Numbered from the stretch's first letter, positions 6,692 to 14,575 are shown. The stretch is 15,572 bases of DNA from Candidatus Tenderia sp. (GCA_030148045.1 JASBUE010000330.1:1-15572), one strand, 5' to 3'. Program-made: numbers and translations. Notes: generated by a model from the letters alone, not told the origin.

Positions 6692-7597
6692 GTGGCGCTG
6701 TGCAGCCACAATCATGCCGACCGTTTGCGCCGTACCCTGGGCGATTTGGGCAGGCTGGATTCGCCGGTGCGGGGTTGGGAGCTGGTGGCGGTGGACAATG
6801 CCAGTTCCGACGCGACACCGGCCCTATTGGCTGACACCGCATGGCGCCCGGAAGGCGTACCGGTGCGTGTGGTGCGGGAGATGAAGCTGGGCCTGTCCAA
6901 TGCGCGCAACCGTGCCATTGAGGAAGCTCGCGGTGAATATATTTTATTCGTCGACGATGACGAAACGCCCGATTCCGCCTGGTTGCAGGCCTATGAACAG
7001 GCCATTGTGAATAACCGGCCCGACGCCCTGGGTGGCCGGATAGAGGTCATGTTCGAGCAGGGCGAACGACCGGCCTGGCTGCAGGACGAGCTGCTAGGCT
7101 TTCTCGGTCAGCTCAATCACGGTGACGAGTGCTGGTTGACCGAAACCGGCACCCCCTTTTACGGGGGCAATTTTGCGGTACGGCAAGACTTGTTTGATGC
7201 GGTCGGTGGATTCGATACCGAACTCGGGCGCAAGGGTAGCGTCAATGACGGCGGCGAAGATACGGAGTTCTACCGCCGCGTACTGGCGGGGGGGCACAAG
7301 ATCCGCTGGGTGCCGGATGCGGTTATTTATCATCGCATTCAAGTGAACAAGCTCAGGCGGGGTTATTTTCTCGAGCTTCATTATCGCCAGGGGCGCATGG
7401 AGGGCGCGCGCAGGCGCGGTGAAGGCTCGCGCCTGCCGCCGCTGTACCTGTTGCCGCAATTGGGCAGGGCCGTTGGCCGTGCCCTCAAGCGGCGTTGGGC
7501 CGAGGGCAGTGACGCCTCGCTGCGCTTGGAGATGAATGCGGTGTATTTCTGGGGCTATATTCTGGCGTGGATGTTTGCCAGGAATGAAGCTCGCTAA
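6692..7597 (+). CDS. Family 2 glycosyltransferase with an in-frame stop near the natural start
   Basis: From GTG 6692 the frame gives 301 residues with GT2 motifs: VDNASSD (34-40), LSNARNRAIEEARGE (68-82), the metal-binding VDDDE (87-91), FYGGNFAVR (156-164), VGGFD (171-175) and GGEDTEFYRR (187-196). But GTG 6692 cuts the first beta strand and has no ribosome-binding site. In the same frame, ATG 6647 has a G-rich sequence (GGGGGC) before it and would encode MTTT, then a TAA at 6659-6661, then KNQVDTPLITVALCSHNHAD, the expected GT2 N-terminus. So the gene either carries a nonsense change at codon 5, is read through, or re-initiates weakly. The remainder is intact, which suggests a recent event or a sequence error. 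The GT2 assignment is firm; the start is not. Confidence 0.78.
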   Translation: MALCSHNHADRLRRTLGDLGRLDSPVRGWELVAVDNASSDATPALLADTAWRPEGVPVRVVREMKLGLSNARNRAIEEARGEYILFVDDDETPDSAWLQAYEQAIVNNRPDALGGRIEVMFEQGERPAWLQDELLGFLGQLNHGDECWLTETGTPFYGGNFAVRQDLFDAVGGFDTELGRKGSVNDGGEDTEFYRRVLAGGHKIRWVPDAVIYHRIQVNKLRRGYFLELHYRQGRMEGARRRGEGSRLPPLYLLPQLGRAVGRALKRRWAEGSDASLRLEMNAVYFWGYILAWMFARNEAR

Positions 7598-7609
7598 CCG
7601 GCCGTCGCC

Positions 7610-8584
7610 ATGCGTTCTCTGACCATCCTAATCTGCACGCATAACCGTGTTGACCTCTTATTGCGCACTTTGGAGTATTTGAATGCAGCGCAGCGGCCCG
7701 AACGGTGGCAGGTTAACATTCTGGTGGCGGCAAACGCTTGCAGTGACGAGACCGTCATCGAGCTTGAAAATTATAAGCAGACAAAACCGCATGCCTTGTC
7801 TCTGGACTGGTTCGATGAACCCACCCCGGGTAAATCCCACGCTCTGAACAGCGCCATTCCACGGATTCGATCGGATCTGGTGGCCTTTGTCGATGATGAT
7901 CACCGGGTGGATAGCGCCTATCTGGTGAATCTGTGCCGTGCCACGGAAGCGTATCCCGATGCGGACCTGTTTTGCGGCCGTATCCTGCCCGACTGGGACG
8001 GTTCGGAACCGGGCTGGGTGCATGACAAAGGGCCGTACCGAATTTATCCCTTGCCTGTCCCTCGCTTTGACCAGGGCGATACGCCCAAGCCGCTCGGGCT
8101 CGATAGCGCCATTCCGGGCGGCGGCAATCTGTTCTTGCGGCGTGAGTGGTGCGAGCGCGTCGGCGGGTTTTCCACCGAGTTCGGCCCGGTCGGTCACAAC
8201 CTGGGCGGGGCGGAGGATTTGGAATGGGTGCGCCGCGCCTTGCATCTGGGGGCGCGGCTGCAGTACGTGCCCGATGTTGTGCAATATCATTATGTCGATG
8301 GCGAACGACTCGCGCTCTCCTATTTGATCAAAAAGGCCTATATCCGCTCGGCCTCCAATGTGCGCCTGTCCGAGGACAACAGTGCCTCGGGGGGGCGCGT
8401 GCCCGCGTTCATGTACCGTAAGGTCGCCGGTTACCTGTTGTCGGTGCTGACGGCGATTAAGGCGCAGCATCGTCGCTTTTATTTGGTGCGCCTGGCGGCG
8501 GCCATGGGCGAATGCCGCGGTTATCACCTGCGTCATAAGGACAGGCTGCAGGCCCACTCGCCGACGGGTTCGGGGAAGCATTGA
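7610..8584 (+). CDS. Family 2 glycosyltransferase
   Basis: This 324-residue protein has a GT2 fold: LTILICTHNRVDLLLRTLEY (4-23), VAANACSDET (39-48), GKSHALNSAI (74-83), metal-binding VDDD (94-97), GGGNLFLRREW (170-180), VGGFSTEFG (184-192) and GGAEDLEWVRRAL (199-211) with the likely base in AED. The usual nucleotide Asp in the second strand (VDN) is Ala here (VAAN), a variant seen in some GT2 subfamilies. Residues 270-300 may form an amphipathic or membrane-associated helix (YRKVAGYLLSVLTAIKA). It starts 12 bases after the preceding GT2 with no obvious Shine-Dalgarno. It should act in the cytoplasm on the growing lipid-linked glycan; the sugar is unknown. Confidence 0.88.
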   Translation: MRSLTILICTHNRVDLLLRTLEYLNAAQRPERWQVNILVAANACSDETVIELENYKQTKPHALSLDWFDEPTPGKSHALNSAIPRIRSDLVAFVDDDHRVDSAYLVNLCRATEAYPDADLFCGRILPDWDGSEPGWVHDKGPYRIYPLPVPRFDQGDTPKPLGLDSAIPGGGNLFLRREWCERVGGFSTEFGPVGHNLGGAEDLEWVRRALHLGARLQYVPDVVQYHYVDGERLALSYLIKKAYIRSASNVRLSEDNSASGGRVPAFMYRKVAGYLLSVLTAIKAQHRRFYLVRLAAAMGECRGYHLRHKDRLQAHSPTGSGKH

Positions 8585-8586
8585 GC

Positions 8587-9531
8587 ATGGCGAAGCTGCG
8601 CAACATTCACAAACTGCTGGACCCCGAGATCCGGGCCAAGAACCTGCGTCAGGCCAGGTACACGGTGCGCGCTTGGTGGTGGCGGCTGACACGGCCCGCC
8701 ATGCCCGATCCCGTATTCGTGGTGGGCTGTTCCCGTTCCGGCACCACCGTTACGTATGAGACCATCGCCGCTGCACCCCAGTTACATTCCCTGGGCTATG
8801 AGATTCCCGGCTTTTGGAACGGTCTCTGGGGGCCGCACTTGAACGGCTGGCATTCCGAAGCGGCTTATGCCGGCGATGCTAAACCGGACCATCGCGACGC
8901 CGCGCTGTGCTACTTCTATCAGCGTCTGGGACGGGGCAGGGTGTTGGACAAGACCTGTATCAACGTCATGCGCCTGCCTTATCTTTACCAGCTGTTTCCC
9001 CGGGCGACATTCGTCTACATCCATCGCGACGGTCGGGACAATATCAGTTCCATGATGGACGGCTGGCGCCACGACGGCCATTTTCGCCTGTCCCAATTCC
9101 TGGGGCCCTGTCCCGAGACGGTGGCGATCAACGACGGTGAATTCTCCGACTGGTCTTTCTTTCTGCCGCCCGGCTGGCGCGACTACAACCGCGCCTCGCT
9201 GGCGGAGGTCTGCGCCTATCAGTGGCTGACTGCCAACCGCATGGCGTTGGACGCGAAGCGGCTCATTCCGCCGCAGCAGTGGATACAGTTGCGTTACGAG
9301 GATATTTTCGAGCGGCCGGTGGAGATGTTTCGCCCGGTGTTCGAACGCCTCGACATTCCCTTCGATCAGGCGCTGGAGACCCGCTGCGCCAACCTCAGCC
9401 GCCGGCCCACCAGTATCGTCAAGGGCACGCCCAAGCGGCAAAAATGGAAGCAGCATAATCCGGAGGCGATCGCAGGTATTCTGCCGGCAATCCGGCCCTT
9501 AATGACTGAGTTGGGGTATGCCGATGACTGA
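8587..9531 (+). CDS. Sulfotransferase (Sulfotransfer_3-like)
   Basis: This protein of 314 residues starts at ATG 8587, preceded by GGGGAAG with 8 bases of spacing; an upstream TTG at 8581 is less likely. The PAPS P-loop is VVGCSRSGTTVTYE (45-58). The 3'-phosphate site is FVYIHRDGRDNISSMMDGW (142-160), with the Arg and Ser expected. LRYEDIFERP (235-244) is the conserved YED segment, and the C-terminal GTPKRQKWKQHNP (280-292) resembles the Lys/Trp-rich end of bacterial carbohydrate sulfotransferases. It should move sulfate from PAPS to a sugar in the cytoplasm. It lies among glycosyltransferase genes, follows a GT2 by two bases and overlaps the next GT2, so it is an integral operon member. No PAPS synthesis gene is in the window. 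Confidence 0.9.
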   Translation: MAKLRNIHKLLDPEIRAKNLRQARYTVRAWWWRLTRPAMPDPVFVVGCSRSGTTVTYETIAAAPQLHSLGYEIPGFWNGLWGPHLNGWHSEAAYAGDAKPDHRDAALCYFYQRLGRGRVLDKTCINVMRLPYLYQLFPRATFVYIHRDGRDNISSMMDGWRHDGHFRLSQFLGPCPETVAINDGEFSDWSFFLPPGWRDYNRASLAEVCAYQWLTANRMALDAKRLIPPQQWIQLRYEDIFERPVEMFRPVFERLDIPFDQALETRCANLSRRPTSIVKGTPKRQKWKQHNPEAIAGILPAIRPLMTELGYADD

Positions 9532-10426
9532 TAATAATCCGGTCGTTAGCATTGTCATGCCGGCCTACAACGTGGCCTGGTGCGTGGCTCGCGCCATCGA
9601 CAGTGTGCTCGCCCAAAGCCTGCGTGAGTTCGAGCTCATCGTCGTCAACGACGGCAGCACGGATGACACCCGGCAGGTGCTCCAGCGCTACGGCGATACG
9701 ATCAAGGTGATCTATCAGGACAATGCCGGCATGTCCGCCGCGCGCAATGCGGGCATCCGTGCCGCGCGCGGGGAGTACGTGGCGTTTCTTGATGCCGACG
9801 ACTGGTGGCTGCCGGACAAGCTCGCCCGGCAGCTGGAGTTGATGCGGGCGCGCCCCGAGCTCGGCTTTTGTTCCACCGCGGCGCGGGTTGAGAATCCGGA
9901 CGGTGAATTCCTTAACGACTGGCAGTGCCCGCCGCTGGATACGGTGAATGTGCTGGAGACGCTTTTCAGCGAGAACGCGGCCATTGCCGGCGGCTGCTCG
10001 GCGGTCATGGCGCGCAAGGCCTTGTTCTAGCGGGTGGGGCTGTTCGATGAAGGCCTGCGCGGTTTCGAAGATCCCGATCTTTGGATCAGGCTGGCCGCCG
10101 TGTCCGGTTATGCCTGTGTCCCCGCGCCGTTGGTGGTGATCCTGCGGCGCGAACAGAGCGTCAGCCGTAACCTGGCCGCCATGCGCGAATCGGCCTTGCG
10201 ATCGATTAAAAAGAACCGCGCGCTGCTGTCGCCCGAGCGGCAGGGGAGTTTTTGGCGCGCCAGTCTGGCGGGCGTCTATGCCGATTACGCCAAAGGGGCC
10301 TACCGGGCCGGCGAACGCGGCGCGGCGCTGGCGGATGTTCTGCGCGCCTTCGCCTTGTCGCCCTTGGGTCGCGGCAGGCTCTGTCTGGGGCTGGCCAGGG
10401 ACATGCTGCTGGGGCGTCGTTTATGA
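9518..10426 (+). pseudogene. Family 2 glycosyltransferase interrupted by an in-frame TAG
   Basis: The frame encodes a GT2 with SIVMPAYN (11-18), VVNDGSTDD (42-50), NAGMSAARNAGIRAARGE (69-86) and DADD (92-95), then stops at TAG 10028-10030 after residue 170. The same frame then continues without a break to 10426 as RVGLFDEGLRGFEDPDLWIR, the expected next part of a GT2, including the FDE turn and the ED pair that carries the catalytic base. One base (for example GAG to TAG) would restore a 302-residue enzyme. The truncated product lacks the acceptor half and should be inactive. GTG at 10034 could start the second piece, but no ribosome site is evident. TAG ends other genes here (12626, 14560), so it works as a stop. 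The first ATG (9518) overlaps the sulfotransferase end; ATG 9524, after GGGG, is an alternative start. Confidence 0.82.
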
Positions 10427-10542
10427 AGCCGCGCTTCACCCATGCGCCGTTGCTCAGGTATATCGGAACCGACATGACAGGGGCGATGAGTGGCGCAACA
10501 TCCAAGGAGAGTCCGATCTTGATGCAAGGCTTGGCATGCTGA
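10423..10542 (+). CDS. Possible 39-residue coupled ORF
   Basis: ATG 10423 overlaps the TGA of the preceding GT2 (ATGA), and its own TGA (10540-10542) overlaps an ATG in the sulfatase frame (TGATG, 10540-10544). The product would begin MKPRFTHAPLLRYIGTDMTG and end LMQGLAC. It has no recognisable domain. It may be a real small coupled gene, or only a frame that lets ribosomes travel from the GT2 to the sulfatase gene. Frame continuity alone is weak evidence. Confidence 0.25.
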   Translation: MKPRFTHAPLLRYIGTDMTGAMSGATSKESPILMQGLAC

Positions 10543-12626
10543 TGACCGATACCGACCGTCTCATTCTTCAGTCACTGGCCGAGGGCTTCGGCGCGTGTCT
10601 GCTGGTCGGTGCCGTTGTCACCTTGCTGATGTTGGCCAAGTCGCTGCGCGATTTCGCCCTCACGGGCCCCCAGATCGCCGAAGGCGTCTTGTCGCGGTAC
10701 CGCTTCTATCTGGTTTACGCGCTCGGCCGGCTTACGCTCTACGCCTTTGTGATTTCCACTCTGATGGCCTTCGTCGGGGGCATGGTTTACGTAGCCGGGA
10801 TGGAACTACTGGGATACGCTTATGACACGATTTCCGCGTTGGCGGCGGGGGGCACGGCACTCTTGATTCTGAGCGCGCGCCAGTTCCTGCGCAAGCTGCT
10901 TTACTCGCCCGGTGTAATCGCCTCGTCGTCCCATTATTCCATGACCCACTTCTATGCCCTGTGGGAACAGCTCACACCGGGGCGTCTCAGGGCCCTGGAT
11001 ATTGTCCTTTGGGGCGGTATCGTCGCTTTGCTCGGGGCCGCACTGATGAAATTGGCCGGCGCGGCGGATTGGCTTGCCTTTGGCGCCATCCTGTTGATCA
11101 CCCTGGCCTATATCATGGTCTTGTCGCTGTCCGCCTGGCAGCGTGAGCCGCAGCCGGTCAAGGCGCGGGGCGACCGGAACCGTCCCAATATCGTCATGAT
11201 CGGCGCGGACACCCTGCGTGCCGACCGTTTGAACGGCATGGGGTATCCGCGCGAACTCACCCCGACCTTGGAGGCGCTGGCCGACCGCGCGACCCGCTTT
11301 ACCGATTGCTATGTGCCCTGCGCGCGCACGGCCCCCAGCCTGGCCTCGATGCTTACGGGGACTTGGCCCCACACCCACGGCGTGCGCGACAACTTCCTCT
11401 CGCCCGCCGAGACCCATCTGCCGGTCGCCGCGCTACCCGATATTCTCAGGCGTCAGGGCTACCGCACCGCGGCGGTGGGTGACTGGGCCATTTCCGATTT
11501 GAACAAGCTCGACTTCGGCTTCGAATATACCGAGATGCCCCATGACCAATGGAATATTAAATACCTGTTGCGGCAGGGGCCTAAGGATATTCGTCTGTTT
11601 CTGTCTTTGTTTACGCAGAATCTATTCGGCAAGGTGTTCTTGCCTGAAATCTATTATTTGGGCGGACATCCGCTGACCGAGGAGGTCGGGCGCGATACAC
11701 GGCGTATGATCGCGCGCTTGGCGCAGCGCGATGAGCCGTTTTTTCTGATGTCGTTCATGGCGACGACGCATCCTCCGTTTGCCTCCAAGTATCCCTATTA
11801 CACGATGTACGCCGATCGCGAGTATCGCGGTGAATCCAAGTTCGCCATGGCCAGGTTGCGCGATCCCTTCGAGATCATCCGCCGTCAGGGGGAGCCGAAG
11901 ACCGAATTCGACCTCGATCAGATCATCAACCTCTACGACGGCTGCGTGAAGAATTTCGACGATGAATTGAAGCGCATCCTGGATTATCTGGAGGACTCCG
12001 GATTGTCAGACAATACCGTGGTGGTGATTTTCAGCGACCACGGCATGGAGTTTTTCGAGCATGAGACCTGGGGCCAGGGGAATTCGGCCATTGGTGATTT
12101 TTCGGCGCGGGTGCCTCTGATTATCGCCGATCCGCGCAATCGGCGGCAACAGACGGTGTCCAGTGTGGTGCGCACGGTGGACCTGGCACCGACTCTACTC
12201 GATCTGATCGGTGCGCCCTGCGCCGAGGGCATGGAAGGAGTATCGCTTACGCGATTGATGCGTGGTGAGTCGGCGGAAGAGGACCTGCCCGCGTTTTACG
12301 AGACCGGCGTCTGGCTCACCGATCTGCCCGGCACGCCGGACGGACATTTGCGTTATCCCAGTTTGCCCGAATTGCTGGAGGTGCCGGACAAGGCCTCGGG
12401 AATGATTTCATTGAAGCCGCAGTTTCAAGACATCGTGGTGGCGGCCAAGGATCGTATGGTGCGCCTGGGGGACTGGAAGCTGAGCTATCAGCCGCTTACC
12501 GACGGTGCCCTGTATCAGCTTTTTAATATTCGCGAGGATCCGGCATGCAGGCACAATGTCATCGACCGGAATCCGGAGATCGCCGCCCGGCTCAAGTCGA
12601 AACTCGAGCATTGGATGAACGATTAG
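10536..12626 (+). CDS. Membrane-anchored sulfatase/alkaline-phosphatase superfamily protein, Thr-type
   Basis: This protein of 696 residues starts at ATG 10536, with AAGG six bases upstream; the frame is open further upstream to 10278, but that part overlaps the GT2 and is not used. About five hydrophobic segments lie in residues 15-36, 58-89, 99-114, 155-176 and 179-199. The Sulfatase domain begins near 217 with NIVMIGADTLRADRL (metal Asp 225). It continues through TAPSLASMLTGTWPHTHG (265-282) and ends its metal site with FSDHGMEF (499-506). Sulfatases have C/S-x-P-x-R here; this protein has Thr265 and Leu269, so formylglycine cannot form. LtaS and EptA relatives use Thr as nucleophile, so phospho-group transfer or phosphodiester cleavage outside the membrane is more likely than sulfate removal. 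The substrate is unknown. Confidence 0.82.
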   Translation: MLMTDTDRLILQSLAEGFGACLLVGAVVTLLMLAKSLRDFALTGPQIAEGVLSRYRFYLVYALGRLTLYAFVISTLMAFVGGMVYVAGMELLGYAYDTISALAAGGTALLILSARQFLRKLLYSPGVIASSSHYSMTHFYALWEQLTPGRLRALDIVLWGGIVALLGAALMKLAGAADWLAFGAILLITLAYIMVLSLSAWQREPQPVKARGDRNRPNIVMIGADTLRADRLNGMGYPRELTPTLEALADRATRFTDCYVPCARTAPSLASMLTGTWPHTHGVRDNFLSPAETHLPVAALPDILRRQGYRTAAVGDWAISDLNKLDFGFEYTEMPHDQWNIKYLLRQGPKDIRLFLSLFTQNLFGKVFLPEIYYLGGHPLTEEVGRDTRRMIARLAQRDEPFFLMSFMATTHPPFASKYPYYTMYADREYRGESKFAMARLRDPFEIIRRQGEPKTEFDLDQIINLYDGCVKNFDDELKRILDYLEDSGLSDNTVVVIFSDHGMEFFEHETWGQGNSAIGDFSARVPLIIADPRNRRQQTVSSVVRTVDLAPTLLDLIGAPCAEGMEGVSLTRLMRGESAEEDLPAFYETGVWLTDLPGTPDGHLRYPSLPELLEVPDKASGMISLKPQFQDIVVAAKDRMVRLGDWKLSYQPLTDGALYQLFNIREDPACRHNVIDRNPEIAARLKSKLEHWMND

Positions 12627-12736
12627 GGGCTCAGATTCATCGCGGCACTTCGCGGGATGTCTACGTTCGGGAGGCTGGATTGAATGGGTAAGCACGATGT
12701 GTTGCTGCGTTTTCTTCGACGCTTAGAGTATTTGGT
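12627..12736. other. Gap between the sulfatase-like and UbiA genes
   Basis: This 110-base gap is the longest in the plus-strand run and may separate two transcription units. No terminator with a T-run is seen. It contains GGGAGG (12669-12674) before ATG 12684, described separately. A TTGCTG (12702-12707)/TAGAGT (12724-12729) pair is too close to the start codon to be a normal promoter. Confidence 0.4.
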
Positions 12737-12767
12737 ATGCAGAGTGAAGCAAAGTATATATTCGTAG
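12684..12767 (+). CDS. Possible 27-residue leader ORF ahead of the UbiA gene
   Basis: ATG 12684 has a very good Shine-Dalgarno (GGGAGG, 12669-12674, 9 bases away), better than that of the annotated UbiA gene. The frame runs 27 codons (beginning MGKHDVLLRFLRRLEYLVCR) and ends at TAG 12765-12767, about 30 bases inside the next gene in another frame. The product is basic and hydrophobic. It could be a coupling leader or a chance ORF. Confidence 0.28.
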   Translation: MGKHDVLLRFLRRLEYLVCRVKQSIYS

Positions 12768-14167
12768 ATCTTGATCGAACACTGGTGCGTACGGACCTGT
12801 TTGTCGAAAGTGTGCTTAAGCTGATCAAGGCGAACCCGTTGCGGATGTTTTCCTTGCTCATCTGGATCTTGCAGGGGCGGTCCTATGCCAAAGACCGCGT
12901 GGCGCGCCTGGTCGATCTCGACATGGACTATCTTCCCTTTGAAAATCAGTTGATCGATTATCTGCGGGAACAAAAGGATCAAGGCAAGAAGATCGTCCTG
13001 GCCACGGCTTCGAATCAACGCTATGCGCATCAGGTGGCCGATTACCTTGGATTGTTCGACAGGGTCATCGCCTCGGATGTGGAGATCAACCTCAAAGGAA
13101 TGAAGAAGCTGGCGGCGATCCTGCGGGAGGCGGATGGACGGAGTTTCGCTTATGCAGGGGACAGTGTTGCAGATCGTCCGATTTGGGCGGAGTCATGCTC
13201 GAATATTCTAGTAAATGCGCCGCGCAGCGATGTTGAACGTGCCAAACGCCAGGGTAAGGCCGAGAAAATCATCGCTTCTCCCCACTCGCTCGGTCGGGCC
13301 TTGCTCAAGGAAATGCGCATTCATCAGTGGGCCAAGAATCTGCTGGTGTTTGTCCCCATGTTCACCTCGCACGCCTATATAGATGTTCCGACGTTGATAT
13401 CGGCGGCGCTGGCCTTTTTATGTTTCGGTATCTGTGCCTCAGGCGTCTATTTTCTGAACGATATGCTGGATCTGGAGGCGGATCGTCGTCACCTTACCAA
13501 GAGCAACAGGCCGTTGGCCTCGGGCGAGCTGCCCCTGACCATCGGGATGGTCGGGGCCGCCGGTCTGCCCCTGGCGGCGTTTGCCATCGCCTTGTTGTTT
13601 CTGCCCTTGTCTTTCGTCGGTGTGTTGTTGGTTTACTATCTATTGACGAATGCCTATTCGTTTTTCCTGAAACGGGTATCGACCGCGGATGTGATGACTC
13701 TGGCGGTGCTGTACACCTTGCGTGTGGTGGCGGGCTCCGAGGCCGTGGATATCGAGCTGTCTTCGTGGTTGATGGCCTTTTCGGTCTTCGTGTTCGTCAG
13801 CCTGGCTTATCTCAAGCGCTATATTGAGGTGTCCGCCTTGTCCGAGGCCGACGAAAAGGCGCATGTACGGGGCTACTCGGCAGCGGACACCGAGACCATG
13901 TTCAGTCTTGGCGCCTCGACGATCACGGCCTCCGTGGTGGTATTGGCGTTGTATATCAACAGTGATGAAGTGGCTGTGCTCTACAGGACCCCCGAATTGT
14001 TATGGGGTCTATGCCTGCTGATGCTGTATTGGGGGAATCGTATTTGGATCGGGGCGCGCAGGGGGAAGATATTCGAGGACCCGGTGGTGTTTGCGATCAA
14101 GGACCGGGTGAGTCAAATGGTCGGTGCGGCATTTGTCGTCGTCGTGCTGTTGGCTCGATATGTTTAA
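12737..14167 (+). CDS. HAD phosphatase-UbiA prenyltransferase fusion
   Basis: This is a 476-residue two-domain protein. Residues 5-180 form a HAD-type domain: FVDLDRTL (9-16, with D11 and D13), LATAS (88-92) and GDSVADRPIW (141-150). Residues 188-476 form a UbiA-type membrane domain: MRIHQWAKNLLVFVPMF (193-209), the Asp-rich NDMLDLEADRRH (241-252), SNRPLASG (256-263) and DVMTLAVLYTLRVVAGSEA (318-336), with several membrane helices. Its nearest known functional relatives are decaprenyl-phosphate phosphoribosyltransferases, which make the precursor of lipid-linked arabinose. A HAD domain could remove the 5-phosphate from such a product, so both steps might sit in one chain; this is inference. 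The ATG has only a weak GAG ahead. The next two genes encode small-transporter and ArnT-like proteins, which fits lipid-sugar donor supply. Confidence 0.88.
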   Translation: MQSEAKYIFVDLDRTLVRTDLFVESVLKLIKANPLRMFSLLIWILQGRSYAKDRVARLVDLDMDYLPFENQLIDYLREQKDQGKKIVLATASNQRYAHQVADYLGLFDRVIASDVEINLKGMKKLAAILREADGRSFAYAGDSVADRPIWAESCSNILVNAPRSDVERAKRQGKAEKIIASPHSLGRALLKEMRIHQWAKNLLVFVPMFTSHAYIDVPTLISAALAFLCFGICASGVYFLNDMLDLEADRRHLTKSNRPLASGELPLTIGMVGAAGLPLAAFAIALLFLPLSFVGVLLVYYLLTNAYSFFLKRVSTADVMTLAVLYTLRVVAGSEAVDIELSSWLMAFSVFVFVSLAYLKRYIEVSALSEADEKAHVRGYSAADTETMFSLGASTITASVVVLALYINSDEVAVLYRTPELLWGLCLLMLYWGNRIWIGARRGKIFEDPVVFAIKDRVSQMVGAAFVVVVLLARYV

Positions 14168-14185
14168 TTCTGAGTGGGGATCGAT

Positions 14186-14560
14186 ATGACATATCTTATT
14201 TTAGGTCTGATACTGCTGACGGTGACCTTGTCTGCGTGCGCGCAATTGGCTCTGAAGCTCGGTGTTATGCGGAGCCACGTGCAGTCCGCCTTTGAAAGCG
14301 GTCTTGGGGATGCGCTGGTGGCGGTGGCGTTTTCCCCACTGATATGGCTGGGCCTGTTGATTTACGGGCTGAGCGTGGGGATGTGGCTCTGGGTCCTGTC
14401 GAAAGTCGATCTTTCCATCGCCTATCCGTTCGTGGGCGTCAGTTTTCTCGTCACCATGGCCTTCGGCGCCTTTCTTCTCAATGAAACGGTTACGCCTGCG
14501 CGCATTGCCGGAACCATACTGATTGCGATCGGTTGTGTCCTGGTGGGACGCAGCGCATAG
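14186..14560 (+). CDS. Small EamA/SMR-type membrane protein, possible lipid-sugar flippase subunit
   Basis: This is a 124-residue protein with four predicted membrane helices: about residues 2-22, 44-68, 74-94 and 103-122. LSIAYPFVGVSFLVTMAFGA and the end RIAGTILIAIGCVLVG are typical of the EamA/SMR fold, and the size matches ArnE/ArnF, which together flip undecaprenyl-phosphate-aminoarabinose. A second subunit is not visible here; it may form a homodimer or have a partner elsewhere. The start is ATG 14186 because GGGGA lies 5 bases before it; GTG 14174 is possible but lacks such a site. Its place between UbiA and an ArnT-like gene supports a role in moving a lipid-linked sugar across the membrane. 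Cargo is inferred from context. Confidence 0.75.
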   Translation: MTYLILGLILLTVTLSACAQLALKLGVMRSHVQSAFESGLGDALVAVAFSPLIWLGLLIYGLSVGMWLWVLSKVDLSIAYPFVGVSFLVTMAFGAFLLNETVTPARIAGTILIAIGCVLVGRSA

Positions 14561-14575
14561 CGGATGAGGCATGCT

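Noticed and set aside
5140..9815. Direct repeat between the two GT2 genes around their DADDWW motifs
   Set aside because: The match is confined to the conserved active-site block and differs at third codon positions, as expected for paralogs.
10028..10030. TAG reassigned to an amino acid in this organism
   Set aside because: TAG ends at least two intact genes in the window (12624-12626 and 14558-14560), so it works as a normal stop.
10278..10535. Upstream extension of the sulfatase-like frame (86 extra codons)
   Set aside because: It overlaps the C-terminal part of the GT2 in another frame, looks low in protein character, and ATG 10536 has a good ribosome site next to the first membrane helix.
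11319..11330. Cys262 of the sulfatase-like protein as the catalytic formylglycine site
   Set aside because: It reads CARTA, which lacks the C-x-P/A-x-R pattern; alignment with the following ASMLTG places Thr265 at the nucleophile.
12702..12729. Promoter TTGCTG, 16 bases, TAGAGT before the UbiA gene
   Set aside because: The predicted start of transcription would fall on the start codon, and neither box is close to consensus.
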